NCBI RefSeq assembly: GCF_023715505.1
Contig: NZ_JAMBOH010000012.1
Span: 1 to 64,000, forward strand
Length of the DNA stretch: 64,000 nucleotides
DNA from: Neobacillus cucumis
GTDB lineage: Bacteria; Bacillota; Bacilli; Bacillales_B; DSM-18226
Direction of reading: 5' to 3'
A model generated the notes under the pieces. It saw nothing but the letters and a program-made list of their open reading frames with translations. It was not told the DNA's origin and made no database searches. Below are positions 46,518 to 55,420 of the stretch, one piece after another. The position numbers and the translations under genes were made by a program. Every line of letters begins with the position of its first letter. Position 1 is the stretch's first letter.

Positions 46518-46611
46518 TTTCAAAATCCTCCTAAAGGTGTATTTGGTACAGATATAGTTTGTAACGGAAAGCAAAATTTATCACAGGAGAATCAAGGGAA
46601 ACTTAAAACAA

Positions 46612-46644
46612 AAAGACCCGTAAGGCTGGTGCCTGACGGGTCTT
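46612..46644 (-). terminator. Terminator between sspN and tlp
   Basis: AAGACCCGT and ACGGGTCTT pair around about 14 bases; minus-strand reading gives TTTTTG after the stem. Confidence 0.7.
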
Positions 46645-46656
46645 ATATACATAGCA

Positions 46657-46801
46657 TTATTCGCCTTTAGTTTGAATGACCTGAGCATGCTTCCCAGAAG
46701 TATCATTCATTTTTTTCCCATTATTGCCACTAAATCCTCTTGGTTGAGTACCTAAATGGCTTGGTGAGAAATGCTTAAAATCTTTTTTCGGATTACCCAT
46801 G
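46657..46801 (-). pseudogene. sspN: Small acid-soluble spore protein N, one-base frameshift
   Basis: From ATG 46801 the frame encodes MGNPKKDFKHFSPSHLGTQP, a clear SspN start. One extra base at about 46736-46743 (CCAAAGAGG where CCAAGAGG is expected) then leads to TAG. Skipping it restores RGFSGNNGKKMNDTSGKHAQ and an in-frame TAA at 46659-46657, giving the normal 47 residues. The total length of 145 bases is not a multiple of three. The lesion is real or a sequencing error; the stop codon is TAG, so selenocysteine is excluded. Confidence 0.85.
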
Positions 46802-46809
46802 TTTCAATC

Positions 46810-46842
46810 CCTCCTTATTATCATTTTACCCATAAGGAGGGG
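46810..46842 (-). promoter_or_regulatory. Inverted repeat that masks the sspN ribosome site
   Basis: CCCTCCTTAT (46810-46819) and ATAAGGAGGG (46833-46842) are perfect complements. On the minus strand the ribosome site ATAAGGAGGG of sspN lies in the 3' arm, so transcripts from the upstream fbpB-like gene would fold over it. Confidence 0.6.
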
Positions 46843-46843
46843 A

Positions 46844-46872
46844 AGCATGATTGGAAACAAATGTGATTACTC
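46844..46872 (-). promoter_or_regulatory. Possible SigG promoter of sspN
   Basis: On the minus strand GAGTA (46872-46868) and CATGCTT (46850-46844) lie 17 bases apart, close to the forespore consensus GNATR and CATNNTA with one mismatch each. A start after it would remove much of the upstream arm that hides the ribosome site. Confidence 0.4.
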
Positions 46873-46998
46873 AGCTTTGCCGAGCCGCTTTTCTTCTAAT
46901 CGCTGTTCAATTTTTTCCATAGCAGCACTGTCTTTCATTAATTGTGATTTATTTTCTAATACTAGTTCTGCGAATGAGCGTTTTCTAGGTTTTCTCAT
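46867..46998 (-). CDS. FbpB-family small basic protein
   Basis: The 43-residue product (MRKPRKRSFAELVLENKSQL, ending EEKRLGKAE) matches the FbpB family of small basic Bacillus proteins. GGAAGGTGATAACA precedes the ATG. Some family members help small RNA FsrA act in iron sparing in B. subtilis, but many homologues are uncharacterised. The next gene downstream is sspN. Confidence 0.75.
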   Translation of the reverse strand: MRKPRKRSFAELVLENKSQLMKDSAAMEKIEQRLEEKRLGKAE

Positions 46999-47087
46999 TG
47001 TTATCACCTTCCTTATTTCCTATTGTAACAATTATTATTCCCTGAAACGGTTGCAATTATTACAACTTTTTGAAAATTTGTTCGAAA

Positions 47088-47158
47088 AGCGAAAACGCCT
47101 TAAACAGAGGCTTATGTCCTCGAGAACCTAGACACTGAAACTGGACAATTTTCAAAGT
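47088..47158. repeat. Intergenic repeat, truncated copy D
   Basis: It begins CGAAAAGCGAAAACGCCTTA and ends AACTGGACAATTTTC, matching the outer ends of copies A-C, but the middle is missing. Confidence 0.6.
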
Positions 47159-47163
47159 ACAAA

Positions 47164-47195
47164 AAAAGACATTGGCATATGCCAACATCTCTTGT
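47164..47195 (-). terminator. Terminator of the TlpA-like gene
   Basis: Around the palindrome TTGGCATATGCCAA a longer stem forms on the minus strand and is followed by TTTTTTT. Confidence 0.65.
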
Positions 47196-47732
47196 TTAAT
47201 TTAATGCTTGTGTATATTTTTTCATGACATCAAGCTTCATTGCGCCAGTATATTTGTTTTGGATAATCCCTTTACTATTAATAAAATAAGTCGTCGGGAT
47301 TGAAAGAATTTGATACGCTTCATTAACTTTGTCTTCTGCATCTAGAAGGATTGGGAACGTTATTTTATTTTCATTAACAAATCCTTGCACATCTAATTGA
47401 GGATCGATATTAACTGCTAAAATAACGGTATCATCACCAATTTGTTTAGAAAACTGCTCCATTTCTGGCATTTCGGCTTTACAAGGCGGACACCATGTCG
47501 CCCAAAAGTTCAGCATGACTTTTTTCCCTTTTAGTTGTGATAACTTTACGGTGTCTCCGGTTAACGTTTTAAGCTCAAAATCAGGTGCTGAAGCCCCAAT
47601 CGAAAGTCCTTCTTTAGCTGCCGATGCTTCTGTCGCTGTTTTAGGAGTATCAGTCTTTTTATCCATCGCTTGAACAATCGCAACTGTCAGTAAACTAACG
47701 AGTACGACAGCAGCAATCACCTTTTTAATCAT
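47196..47732 (-). CDS. Membrane-anchored thiol-disulfide oxidoreductase (YneN/StoA/ResA-like)
   Basis: The 178-residue protein has an N-terminal signal anchor (about 4-22) and a thioredoxin fold with LNFWATWCPPCKAEMPEM; the active-site cysteines are Cys81 and Cys84. It works outside the membrane, probably as a reductant for cytochrome c maturation, spore cortex proteins or related targets. In B. subtilis yneN lies next to citB and sspN, as here. GGAGG precedes the ATG. Confidence 0.85.
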   Translation of the reverse strand: MIKKVIAAVVLVSLLTVAIVQAMDKKTDTPKTATEASAAKEGLSIGASAPDFELKTLTGDTVKLSQLKGKKVMLNFWATWCPPCKAEMPEMEQFSKQIGDDTVILAVNIDPQLDVQGFVNENKITFPILLDAEDKVNEAYQILSIPTTYFINSKGIIQNKYTGAMKLDVMKKYTQALN

Positions 47733-47827
47733 CCCGGAACCTCCTTTGTTTCTACTTTAGCTATAATGATTTTACACTATAAACTCAGTTGAAACAAAAT
47801 AACTGTATGCCAATGTAGTGACAAGTT

Positions 47828-49561
47828 TTAAAATTTATTTTTTAAATTCCGTTTTTGTTGAAGTAGAAGGTTAAATTCTTGATCTAAAACAGGGTACTTT
47901 GGATCTTTTTGATCGATCATCGATAATTGTCCTAAAATTAGCGCAATCTTGTTTTCAATAATCAATAAATCATCTTCTCCATTATTCCCATTATCTTTCT
48001 CAGGGTTTATATATTCATCCGGTGTCTTTTCTACTCGTTTAACCCGTTGGTCCTCAAAGACAAGCAGACGATCACATAATTTATTAAGAAAATAATAATC
48101 ATGGGATACGGTGAGGATGGTTCCTGTGAATTCAGCTAACGTTTTTTCAAGCTGTTCCCTGCTTGCTAAGTCAAGATGATTGGTGGGCTCATCGAGAATG
48201 AGAACATCGTATTCATTCATTAGTAAATCAGTCAGTTTAACCCTCGTTCGTTCTCCTAGACTCAATGTCTCAATCGGCTTTAGGATATGTTGTTCCGTAA
48301 GACCTAAATTCGCTAATAAGGTTCTGGCTCTAAGGATGTCTTGTCTGTCAGTAAACCCAAGTGCTTCTAGTGCATTTTTATCAGCAGGCAGATCGTCTAC
48401 ATCTTGTCTCAAATAAGCAATTTTTAGTGAATCACTTTTCCAAATTTCACCCTCAAAGCGGGTCTCTTCACCTAAAATCATCTTGATTAAGGTTGTTTTC
48501 CCACTGCCGTTATCGCCTAAAAGACCGATTCGCTCCCCCTGATTAATATAAAACTGCGAACCATGGAATAGGGTACGGTCACCAAATTTTATTGAAAGAT
48601 TCTTTGCCTCGATAATACGCTTTCCTCTTTTCCCGCTTGCATCAAACTGGAATCTAACGGTGCTATCTTCTAGTGGCTTCTCGATTCTATTTTTGGTCAA
48701 TTCACTCTCCAATCGTTTCATTTTTGATTTAACTTGGCTGTCGCGCTTTTTAGCCTTCGCCCGATGAAATTCTTTAATCCCAAATTGCCTTTTGGAGGGG
48801 CCTGAGCCTTTCTTAGTTGAATCACGGTGGGCCTTTTCAGACCACGACTTTAATTGCTCCATTTGTGATTCAACTAGTTCAATCTGGCGCTGCTGGACGT
48901 GATACGCATGCTGCTGGTTTTCGAACCTTTTTTGTTTTTCAATTAGAAAATTACTATAATTTCCGTTGTAAAAATGCAGTTTGCAATTTGCTAATTCAAA
49001 TATTTGCGTAACGGATTGATCCAGGAAGTGGCGATCATGAGAGATGACCAGGACTGGTCCATCAAAGTTTGCTAATTCAGATACCAGCCAGTTTATTCCT
49101 TTAAAATCCAGATGGTTAGTAGGCTCATCTAGGATTAAAAAATCAGGTTTCGAGGCCCAGAGGTCCGATAGCGCAAGTTTTAGCTTTTCTCCGCCGCTTA
49201 AATGCAACAGGCGTTCTCCGTTCCAGTCATAAACCTTATTGAGACCTAACTCCTTTGTATATTGGTATAAGTCTTCTCCATTATTTAAGTGATGCTGTCC
49301 GAATCCACTAATTTCAAAATCAATAGACTGTGATAGGTATCCTATTTTTATGTGATCGGACTTTTCAATGGTTCCCTTATCAGGACTAAGTGTGCCGAGC
49401 AGAAGTTTGGCCAGGGTTGTTTTACCGGAGCCATTACCTCCGACAAGCCCGATGCGATCTCCACTTTTTATATCAAATTGAATATTTTCAAGAATCTTTC
49501 TTAGTTGAATACTTTTATCTAGTCCACTGACTTTTAGAACGACTTTTTGATTTGTAAACAT
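47828..49561 (-). CDS. ABC-F ribosome-protection protein, VmlR-like
   Basis: The 577-residue protein has two ATP-binding domains (P-loops GGNGSGKTT and GDNGSGKTT; signatures LSGGEKLK and LSLGERTR; Walker B ILDEPTNHLD) and no membrane part. The linker LKSWSEKAHRDSTKKG and the basic run REFHRAKAKKRDSQVKSK-like region resemble VmlR of B. subtilis, which protects ribosomes from virginiamycin M and lincomycin. A structured leader (49562-49846) is typical of drug-inducible members. It sits between yneN and citB, foreign to the B. subtilis order. Confidence 0.85.
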   Translation of the reverse strand: MFTNQKVVLKVSGLDKSIQLRKILENIQFDIKSGDRIGLVGGNGSGKTTLAKLLLGTLSPDKGTIEKSDHIKIGYLSQSIDFEISGFGQHHLNNGEDLYQYTKELGLNKVYDWNGERLLHLSGGEKLKLALSDLWASKPDFLILDEPTNHLDFKGINWLVSELANFDGPVLVISHDRHFLDQSVTQIFELANCKLHFYNGNYSNFLIEKQKRFENQQHAYHVQQRQIELVESQMEQLKSWSEKAHRDSTKKGSGPSKRQFGIKEFHRAKAKKRDSQVKSKMKRLESELTKNRIEKPLEDSTVRFQFDASGKRGKRIIEAKNLSIKFGDRTLFHGSQFYINQGERIGLLGDNGSGKTTLIKMILGEETRFEGEIWKSDSLKIAYLRQDVDDLPADKNALEALGFTDRQDILRARTLLANLGLTEQHILKPIETLSLGERTRVKLTDLLMNEYDVLILDEPTNHLDLASREQLEKTLAEFTGTILTVSHDYYFLNKLCDRLLVFEDQRVKRVEKTPDEYINPEKDNGNNGEDDLLIIENKIALILGQLSMIDQKDPKYPVLDQEFNLLLQQKRNLKNKF

Positions 49562-49846
49562 AAAAAAACCCCCTTCATTTGAACCTGAAAGAGAGTGTTA
49601 TGTCATTTAATGTTATATACCCATGAAAATCCAAAGACAAATAAACCCTATGAAGGATTCTTTGCAGTGATTAGATATAAACGATCAGGACATAAAAAAG
49701 GACATACTCATCCTATTCTTCAGGTTCAACATTTTCGTAAATTTCGAATAATGTACTGAAAAATAAGATTATAATTTCATGGGCCCTTTGTTCATTCCTT
49801 TACGTTTGATAGTTCCATTTTATTTAAAAAGAGATAAATTTGTCAA
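49562..49846 (-). promoter_or_regulatory. Promoter and structured leader of the ABC-F gene
   Basis: On the minus strand TTGACA (49846-49841) and TAAAAT (49822-49817) lie 18 bases apart. The leader of about 240 bases holds TTCAGGTTCAA (plus 49719-49729) and its perfect complement TTGAACCTGAA (plus 49579-49589) next to the ribosome site GAAGGGGG. A second stem near 49700-49714 is followed by TTTTTT on the minus strand. Short reading frames begin at leader ATGs, for example MNKGPMKL and MLNLKNRMSMSFFMS. This is consistent with attenuation. Confidence 0.65.
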
Positions 49847-49859
49847 TCATTATATGAAA

Positions 49860-49890
49860 AAACACCATGCCAATTTTGACATGGTGTTGC
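49860..49890 (-). terminator. Terminator of citB
   Basis: AACACCATG and CATGGTGTT pair around ten bases, followed on the minus strand by TTTTTTC. It lies 10 bases after the aconitase stop. Confidence 0.75.
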
Positions 49891-49900
49891 GTAACAAGAA

Positions 49901-52606
49901 TTAAGCTTGTAATTTTTCACGAAGAACCATTTGCAGAATTCCACCGTGACGGTAGTAATCAATTTCCACTTCGGAATCAAAGCGTACAAGAACCTCAAAT
50001 TCTTTCTTGTTGCCAGCTTCGTCAGTAGCTGTTACTTTTACAAGATCACGTGGTTTTACATTTTCGTCTACTTGTACTTCGAAAGTTTCTTTACCATTTA
50101 AACCAAGTGATTCAGCGCTGTCGCCATCTTTGAATTGAAGTGGAAGAACGCCCATTAACACTAGGTTAGAACGGTGGATTCGTTCAAAGCTTTCAGCTAG
50201 AACTGTTTTAATGCCAAGAAGGTTTGTACCTTTAGCAGCCCAGTCACGTGAAGAACCCATTCCGTAGTCCTTACCAGCAAGAACCATTAGTCCAGTGCCA
50301 TCAGCTTTGTACTGCATGCAAGCATCATAGATAGATGTAACTTCGCCAGTTGGCCAGTAAGTTGTGAAGCCGCCTTCTGTACCTGGTGCGATTTGGTTAC
50401 GGATACGAATGTTTGCAAACGTACCGCGCATCATAACTTCATGGTTACCACGGCGGGAACCATAGGAGTTAAAGTCACGAGGCTCAACGCCTTTTTCTAA
50501 TAAATACTTACCGGCTGGAGTGTTTTTGCCAATAGCTCCTGCAGGTGAGATATGGTCAGTTGTAACAGAATCACCGAACTTGCCGACAACACGAAGCCCG
50601 GCTAGAGGCTCAACTGTACCTGGTTCAGGTGATAAGCCTTCAAAGAATGGCGGGTTCGCAATGTAAGTGGAATTTTCATCCCAAGTATATAATGGCTCAT
50701 TGCTAGTTTTGATTTGGTTCCAGCGCTCGTTGTCACCGAACACATTCTCGTATTCTCTACGGAATAATTCTGGTGTAACAGTGCGTTTTACAACATCGTT
50801 TACTTCAGCAGTTGATGGCCAAATATCCTTGAAGAATACATCGTTACCATCTTTATCTTTACCGATTGCTTCATTAGCAAAGTCGATGTTTACAGTTCCT
50901 GCAAGGGCGTAAGCAACAACTAATGGTGGAGAAGCAAGGTAGTTAGCTTTTACAAGCGGGTGAATACGTCCTTCGAAGTTACGGTTACCTGAAAGAACAG
51001 ACGTAACTAATAGATCGTTTTCTGCGATTGTTTTTTCAATCTCTTCTTTTAATGGACCGGAGTTACCGATACATGTTGTACAACCATAACCTACAAGGTT
51101 AAAGCCGATTTGCTCTAGGTATGGAAGTAAGCCAGAATCACGAAGGTAACCTGTTACAACCTTTGAACCTGGGGCTAAAGAAGTCTTAACGAATTTAGGA
51201 ACTTCCATTCCGAGTTCTACAGCTTTTTTCGCAACAAGTCCTGCACCAACTAGAACATATGGGTTCGATGTGTTTGTACAGCTAGTAATGGAAGCTATTG
51301 CAACTGCACCTGTTTTAATCGTAGCTTCATCGCCATTATTAAATTTAACCACAGCAGACTTTTCTAGTTCATTTGCTTGTAAACCGAAGCCTTGGTTTCC
51401 TTGTGGAGCAGAAACAGCTTTCACGAACTCTTCTTTCATTTGTGAAAGAGGAATTAAATCTTGAGGGCGCTTAGGTCCAGAAAGATTTGCTTCGATTTCA
51501 GCAAGATCAATTTCAATGACATCTGTATAAACAGGCTCAAACGAAGGATCAAAGAATAATCCGTTTGCTTTGCAATATTCTTCTACAACTTTAACTTGTT
51601 CTTCATCACGTCCAGTTAGGCGCATGTAAGCAAGTGACTCGTCGTCAATCGCGAAGAATCCGCATGTTGCACCGTATTCAGGAGCCATGTTCGCAATGGT
51701 TGCACGGTCAGCTAGTGGTAATGAAGACACACCAGGTCCGAAATACTCAACGAATTTTCCAACTACACCATGTTTACGTAATACTTGCGTTACTTTAAGT
51801 GCAAGGTCAGTAGCTGTTGCACCGTTTGGAAGCACTCCAGTTAATTTTACACCGACAACTTCTGGGACTGGGAAGTAAGAAGGTTGTCCTAGCATGCCAG
51901 CTTCTGCTTCGATACCGCCAACGCCCCAGCCAAGTACGCCAAGTCCGTTGATCATTGTCGTATGGGAGTCAGTTCCTACTAATGTATCAGGATATGTTTC
52001 AAGTTCGCCATCAACTTCAGCTACATGTACAACATCTGCTAAATATTCAAGGTTTACTTGGTGAACAATTCCTGTTGCAGGCGGAACCGCACGATAGTTG
52101 TTGAATGATTTTTGTGCCCAGCTTAAGAATTGGTAACGTTCAGCGTTACGTTCGAATTCGTAATCCATGTTGATTCTTAATGAATCAGATGAGCCATAGG
52201 CATCAACTTGTACGGAGTGGTCAATAACAAGATCGACCGTTTTTTCTGGATTAATTTTGTCAGGGTCCCCGCCAAGGTCAGCCATTGCTTTTCTTAATGA
52301 AGCAAGGTCCACTACTGCTGGAACACCAGTGAAGTCTTGAAGGATAACACGCGCTGGTTTAAATGGAACGTCCACTTCTTTTAGCTCTGCTGTTCCCCAT
52401 TTTGCTAAGTTTTCAACATGTTCTTTTGCGATTACGCGGCCATCATATTGGCGAAGTACAGATTCAAGTAAAACTTTTACGGAATAAGGCAATTTAGATA
52501 CATTGCCAATACCTGCTTCTTCCAATGCGTTTAAACGGTAGTAATGGTAACGTTTACCGTTAGCCTCGAAGGAAGAACGAGCGTTAAATACATCGTTTTT
52601 TACCAT
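49901..52606 (-). CDS. citB: Aconitate hydratase A
   Basis: The 901-residue enzyme matches bacterial aconitase/IRP type proteins. It has the [4Fe-4S] cysteine motifs [10 protein letters not shown] and [13 protein letters not shown], the conserved VGTDSHTTM and the C-terminal swivel domain ([13 protein letters not shown]). It converts citrate to isocitrate in the TCA cycle; in B. subtilis it also binds RNA. AGGAGG precedes the ATG. It lies next to sspO, as in B. subtilis. A CcpC-type box lies upstream. Confidence 0.95.
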   Translation of the reverse strand: MVKNDVFNARSSFEANGKRYHYYRLNALEEAGIGNVSKLPYSVKVLLESVLRQYDGRVIAKEHVENLAKWGTAELKEVDVPFKPARVILQDFTGVPAVVDLASLRKAMADLGGDPDKINPEKTVDLVIDHSVQVDAYGSSDSLRINMDYEFERNAERYQFLSWAQKSFNNYRAVPPATGIVHQVNLEYLADVVHVAEVDGELETYPDTLVGTDSHTTMINGLGVLGWGVGGIEAEAGMLGQPSYFPVPEVVGVKLTGVLPNGATATDLALKVTQVLRKHGVVGKFVEYFGPGVSSLPLADRATIANMAPEYGATCGFFAIDDESLAYMRLTGRDEEQVKVVEEYCKANGLFFDPSFEPVYTDVIEIDLAEIEANLSGPKRPQDLIPLSQMKEEFVKAVSAPQGNQGFGLQANELEKSAVVKFNNGDEATIKTGAVAIASITSCTNTSNPYVLVGAGLVAKKAVELGMEVPKFVKTSLAPGSKVVTGYLRDSGLLPYLEQIGFNLVGYGCTTCIGNSGPLKEEIEKTIAENDLLVTSVLSGNRNFEGRIHPLVKANYLASPPLVVAYALAGTVNIDFANEAIGKDKDGNDVFFKDIWPSTAEVNDVVKRTVTPELFRREYENVFGDNERWNQIKTSNEPLYTWDENSTYIANPPFFEGLSPEPGTVEPLAGLRVVGKFGDSVTTDHISPAGAIGKNTPAGKYLLEKGVEPRDFNSYGSRRGNHEVMMRGTFANIRIRNQIAPGTEGGFTTYWPTGEVTSIYDACMQYKADGTGLMVLAGKDYGMGSSRDWAAKGTNLLGIKTVLAESFERIHRSNLVLMGVLPLQFKDGDSAESLGLNGKETFEVQVDENVKPRDLVKVTATDEAGNKKEFEVLVRFDSEVEIDYYRHGGILQMVLREKLQA

Positions 52607-52753
52607 GTGTAATTCCTCCTGTTCGTTTTCATACTTAAAATTAACGAAAAGTCTTGAAAGTTTGAATTTTCCCAGTCATCTTCACTTTTCTCACAATTCT
52701 TATCTTAATACACCCTATAATATAAGTAAATAACAAGAAAGTTATTGTGATTG

Positions 52754-52768
52754 ATAAGTTTTTCTTAT
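52754..52768. promoter_or_regulatory. CcpC-type dyad upstream of citB
   Basis: ATAA-GTTTTTC-TTAT fits the ATAA-N7-TTAT element bound by CcpC, the citrate-responsive repressor of citB in B. subtilis. It lies about 150 bases upstream of the aconitase start. The rest of the 325-base region before citB and sspO holds no gene; the citB -10 is probably around TATTAT on the minus strand near 52719. Confidence 0.6.
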
Positions 52769-52931
52769 AGTTTTTTATGTATTTTGTTCAGAATATTTTG
52801 TAAATCTCAACTATACACAAGTGAATTTAGAATTTTAGGAAAATACCCTTTCGTTAATATTATCGCAAAAAACTTTTATTTTGTCATTATTTAAGTGAAG
52901 GGGGAAATATTAATTACAGGAGGTGATTGGA

Positions 52932-53084
52932 ATGGTAAAACGTAAGTCTAATCATGTAATTCCAGGGATGAATGCAGCAAAAGGTCAAGGAAAAGGCGCC
53001 GGTTTCAATGAGGAATTTGCCAGTGAACCAGAATTAACTGCAAAAGAAAGAATGAACAACAAAAAACGTAAAAAGAACCAGTAG
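52932..53084 (+). CDS. sspO: Small acid-soluble spore protein O
   Basis: The 50-residue product ([20 protein letters not shown] and a basic end NNKKRKKNQ) is SspO. AGGAGGTGATTGG precedes the ATG. It is made in the forespore. It contains GFNEEFASE, recalling the germination protease site. The position next to citB matches the B. subtilis sspO-citB pair. Confidence 0.92.
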   Translation: MVKRKSNHVIPGMNAAKGQGKGAGFNEEFASEPELTAKERMNNKKRKKNQ

Positions 53085-53090
53085 AAACCA

Positions 53091-53213
53091 AAAGCGGAAG
53101 CGCCTTGAACAGGGCCGACAGGCATAAGACGAGCCAGCTAGAAGGCTGTTTTTTAGCCTTCTTGTCGGATTGGCTAGACCTAAGAGCCCCTAGGCACTGC
53201 AGCTGGACGATAG
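53091..53213. repeat. Intergenic repeat, AGCGCC/GGCGCT family (copy C)
   Basis: It runs from AAAAGCGGAAGCGCCTTGAA to CCCTAGGCACTGCAGCTGGA. Inside, CATAAGACGAGCCAGCTAGAAGGCT...AGCCTTCT...GGATTGGCT folds as nested stems around AGAAGGCTG and its complement. Copies A, B and D share the ends. Confidence 0.75.
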
Positions 53214-53217
53214 TAAA

Positions 53218-53242
53218 GCAGGAGGATCTCCCTCCTGCTTTT
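53218..53242 (-). terminator. Terminator of the 89-residue protein gene
   Basis: GCAGGAGG and CCTCCTGC pair with a short loop. Minus-strand reading gives a T-rich flank after the stem, overlapping the 3' end of the gene. Confidence 0.6.
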
Positions 53243-53512
53243 TTAGTCTTCTTGATTGACTTCTGACACCATAGTTTGAAGATCTTGCTGAAAACGTTGT
53301 AATTGTGCCCTCTGATGTTCTGAAGCAACCTCGAGCGCATTTTCGATCTGCTGGTAGGCCTCATTTACCTCATCCTTTAAATGCTTCAGCTGATGACCGT
53401 AACTGGCACTGTCACTAACGATCGTCTTATACAGGCCTTGAGCATTTTCGTATCCTTGCTGTGCTGCTTGAAAAGCTTGTTGTTTGTCTTTATTATAAGG
53501 ATATTTTTGCAT
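53243..53512 (-). CDS. Small helical hypothetical protein
   Basis: The 89-residue protein is almost wholly helical and rich in Gln, Ala and Glu (QQAFQAAQQGYENAQGLYK; EHQRAQLQRFQQDLQ), so coiled-coil formation is likely. There is no signal or membrane segment. It lies between sspO and sspP on the opposite strand. I recognise no family; a spore role is possible from context. AAGGGGTGG precedes the ATG. Confidence 0.6.
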   Translation of the reverse strand: MQKYPYNKDKQQAFQAAQQGYENAQGLYKTIVSDSASYGHQLKHLKDEVNEAYQQIENALEVASEHQRAQLQRFQQDLQTMVSEVNQED

Positions 53513-53574
53513 TTTCTAATCCACCCCTTCATTTTATATACCGTTAAAATGCACAGAAAAATACAATTTATTCA

Positions 53575-53604
53575 GCATAAAAACACTTATTGACTGCATC
53601 CTAA
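53575..53604 (+). promoter_or_regulatory. SigG promoter of sspP
   Basis: GCATA (53575-53579) and CATCCTAA (53597-53604) lie 17 bases apart, matching the forespore SigG consensus GNATR and CATNNTA. GGAGGGATG follows, then sspP ATG 53623. Confidence 0.7.
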
Positions 53605-53622
53605 CAGTAGGAGGGATGAAAT

Positions 53623-53763
53623 ATGGTGAACAAAAATGATGGAAAAGATATGCGTAAAAATGCGCCAAAACAATCAGGCCAGCCAGAACCCATGAGTGGT
53701 TCAAAGAAAGTGAAAAATCGCAACCATTCACGCAATAACCATAATCCTGGACATGATATGTAA
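53623..53763 (+). CDS. sspP: Small acid-soluble spore protein P
   Basis: The 46-residue product ([20 protein letters not shown] and [16 protein letters not shown]) is SspP. GGAGGGATGAAAT precedes the ATG. In B. subtilis sspO and sspP are adjacent, and here a small helical gene lies between them. A consensus SigG promoter supports forespore expression. Confidence 0.92.
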   Translation: MVNKNDGKDMRKNAPKQSGQPEPMSGSKKVKNRNHSRNNHNPGHDM

Positions 53764-53764
53764 A

Positions 53765-53811
53765 TAACAGCGGAAGCGCCTGATTTGATATACTTGGGCG
53801 CTTCCGCTTTA
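53765..53811. terminator. Hairpin between sspP and selA, minimal repeat copy E
   Basis: AGCGGAAGCGCC and GGCGCTTCCGCT pair perfectly around 15 bases, followed by TT. It lies between the convergent sspP and selA genes and can end both. Its stem equals the terminal arms of the intergenic repeat family. Confidence 0.7.
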
Positions 53812-53816
53812 ATGAG

Positions 53817-55232
53817 TTATTTAGGAATGATATTTATCAATGCATTAACCAATAGTTCTTCTTCTTCCGTGGAAACGGTTCTTAAATCTATAATAATTTC
53901 GTCTTTTTGAATACGGGCAATAATGGCAGGTTTCGTTTCCGTTCGTAATTTTCTGCCGATCTGCTCTGCTGAAAGCTTTTCATGCTTTAGGGCAATAACC
54001 ATGGTTGGCAGTAAGACATCCGGCATTGTTCCCCCGCCGACTTGGCTTGAGTCTTGAAAAATCGTAGCATTAAAATCGCTCGCTTTTTGTAATAATTTTG
54101 TAACAAATAATTGTGCTCTTTCGTCTAATTGATGAATAGAAACTAATAAATCACGAATTGTTGGGATACTTCTCATTGCGGTTTCCCCACGGGCATAATC
54201 CATAAGGGTTCCCTCTAGAGCTGCCAATGTCATCTTATCAACCCGAACTACTCTGGCTAATTGGTGCTTTTTCAATTGATCAATAATAGCTTTCTTTCCG
54301 GCAATAATCCCTGCCTGTGGTCCGCCAAGGAGTTTATCTCCACTAAACGTAACAACATCCGCCCCCATATTGATGACCTCACTAACAACTGGTTCTTCGC
54401 CAATACCATGCTTCTTAAAGTCATAAAGCGCGCCGCTGCCAAGATCCTCATAGAAGATCACATTTTCTTGCCTCTTAGTTAGCTGTACGAGTTCTTCTGA
54501 TTCAACTGATTTTGTAAAGCCGATCACTTTAAAATTGCTGGTATGCACCTTCATGATGACAGCGGTATCTGGTGACAATGCATTTTCATAGTCATACAAG
54601 TGGGTTTTATTTGTCGTGCCGACCTCTTTTAGGATGGCACCGCTTTCCTCCATGATGGATGAAATGCGAAAGGATCCGCCAATCTCAACAAGCTGTCCAC
54701 GGGAAACAATGACCTCTTTGTCTTTAGCTAATGCCCTTAATACAAGATAAACAGCCGACGCGTTGTTATTGACGACCATTGCTGCTTCAGCGCCTGTAAT
54801 CTCTTTAATGAGTGATTCTACATGACTATGGCGTGAGCCCCGTTCTCCTTCCTTCAACCTATATTCTAGATTGGAGTAATTTCTTGCCGTTTCAACCACA
54901 TGCGTAATCGCATTTTCACTTAGTCTTGCCCTTCCAAGGTTTGTATGTAAAATGGTCCCTGTTGCATTGATGACTTTTTCTATCGTATAGGAGAATCGCT
55001 TGTGAATATTTTCTTCAAGTGTTTGAAACAATTCTTCCGTAAACTTATTGGTTCCAGGTGTGGCTCCTTGCCATGCCCCTTTTAGTATTGAATCCCTAAT
55101 TTGATCGAGCACGTCTTTCAGCTGTTTTGTAAGCTGCGGGTGATCAAGTTGATTTTCGTTATAAAGTTTGAGAAAATTCTCATGGTTTTGTAGCTCATGG
55201 ATGGCCGGTAGTGAACGTAACCATTCTTTCAC
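53817..55232 (-). CDS. selA: L-seryl-tRNA(Sec) selenium transferase
   Basis: GTG 55232 follows AGGAGGAG. The 471-residue protein has the PLP Lys300 in TFSGDKLLGGPQ and the SelA segments INATGTILHTNLGRA, VEIGGSFRISSIMEESGA and EDLGSGALYD. SelA uses selenophosphate to turn seryl-tRNA(Sec) into selenocysteyl-tRNA. A TATAAT box lies at 55354-55359 on the minus strand. The partner genes selB and selC are not in the window, but selD and a selenoprotein gene lie 0.7-2 kb away. In B. subtilis sspP is followed by cotM without selA, so this is an insertion. Confidence 0.95.
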   Translation of the reverse strand: MKEWLRSLPAIHELQNHENFLKLYNENQLDHPQLTKQLKDVLDQIRDSILKGAWQGATPGTNKFTEELFQTLEENIHKRFSYTIEKVINATGTILHTNLGRARLSENAITHVVETARNYSNLEYRLKEGERGSRHSHVESLIKEITGAEAAMVVNNNASAVYLVLRALAKDKEVIVSRGQLVEIGGSFRISSIMEESGAILKEVGTTNKTHLYDYENALSPDTAVIMKVHTSNFKVIGFTKSVESEELVQLTKRQENVIFYEDLGSGALYDFKKHGIGEEPVVSEVINMGADVVTFSGDKLLGGPQAGIIAGKKAIIDQLKKHQLARVVRVDKMTLAALEGTLMDYARGETAMRSIPTIRDLLVSIHQLDERAQLFVTKLLQKASDFNATIFQDSSQVGGGTMPDVLLPTMVIALKHEKLSAEQIGRKLRTETKPAIIARIQKDEIIIDLRTVSTEEEELLVNALINIIPK

Positions 55233-55420
55233 AATAAAAAACTCCTCCTGTATACTTGCTGCGGGCCGTTTGACTTTTCGTATGGTATAAGGGCATTTTA
55301 GCCGCCTGCCATAGACTTTTTACAGCTCGTCCATTGGCAAAATTTCTTTTCCTATTATATCATAACCTTTTCACATTTTAAGTCAGGATAGAATAAAATG
55401 AACGAGCAAGGGGGATTAAA

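Noticed and set aside
46736..46743. Programmed frameshift in sspN
   Set aside because: No slippery heptamer or downstream structure is seen; a simple insertion or sequence error explains it.
55233..55420. Possible selC (tRNA-Sec) upstream of selA
   Set aside because: No extended acceptor stem, anticodon arm or CCA end could be fitted on either strand.
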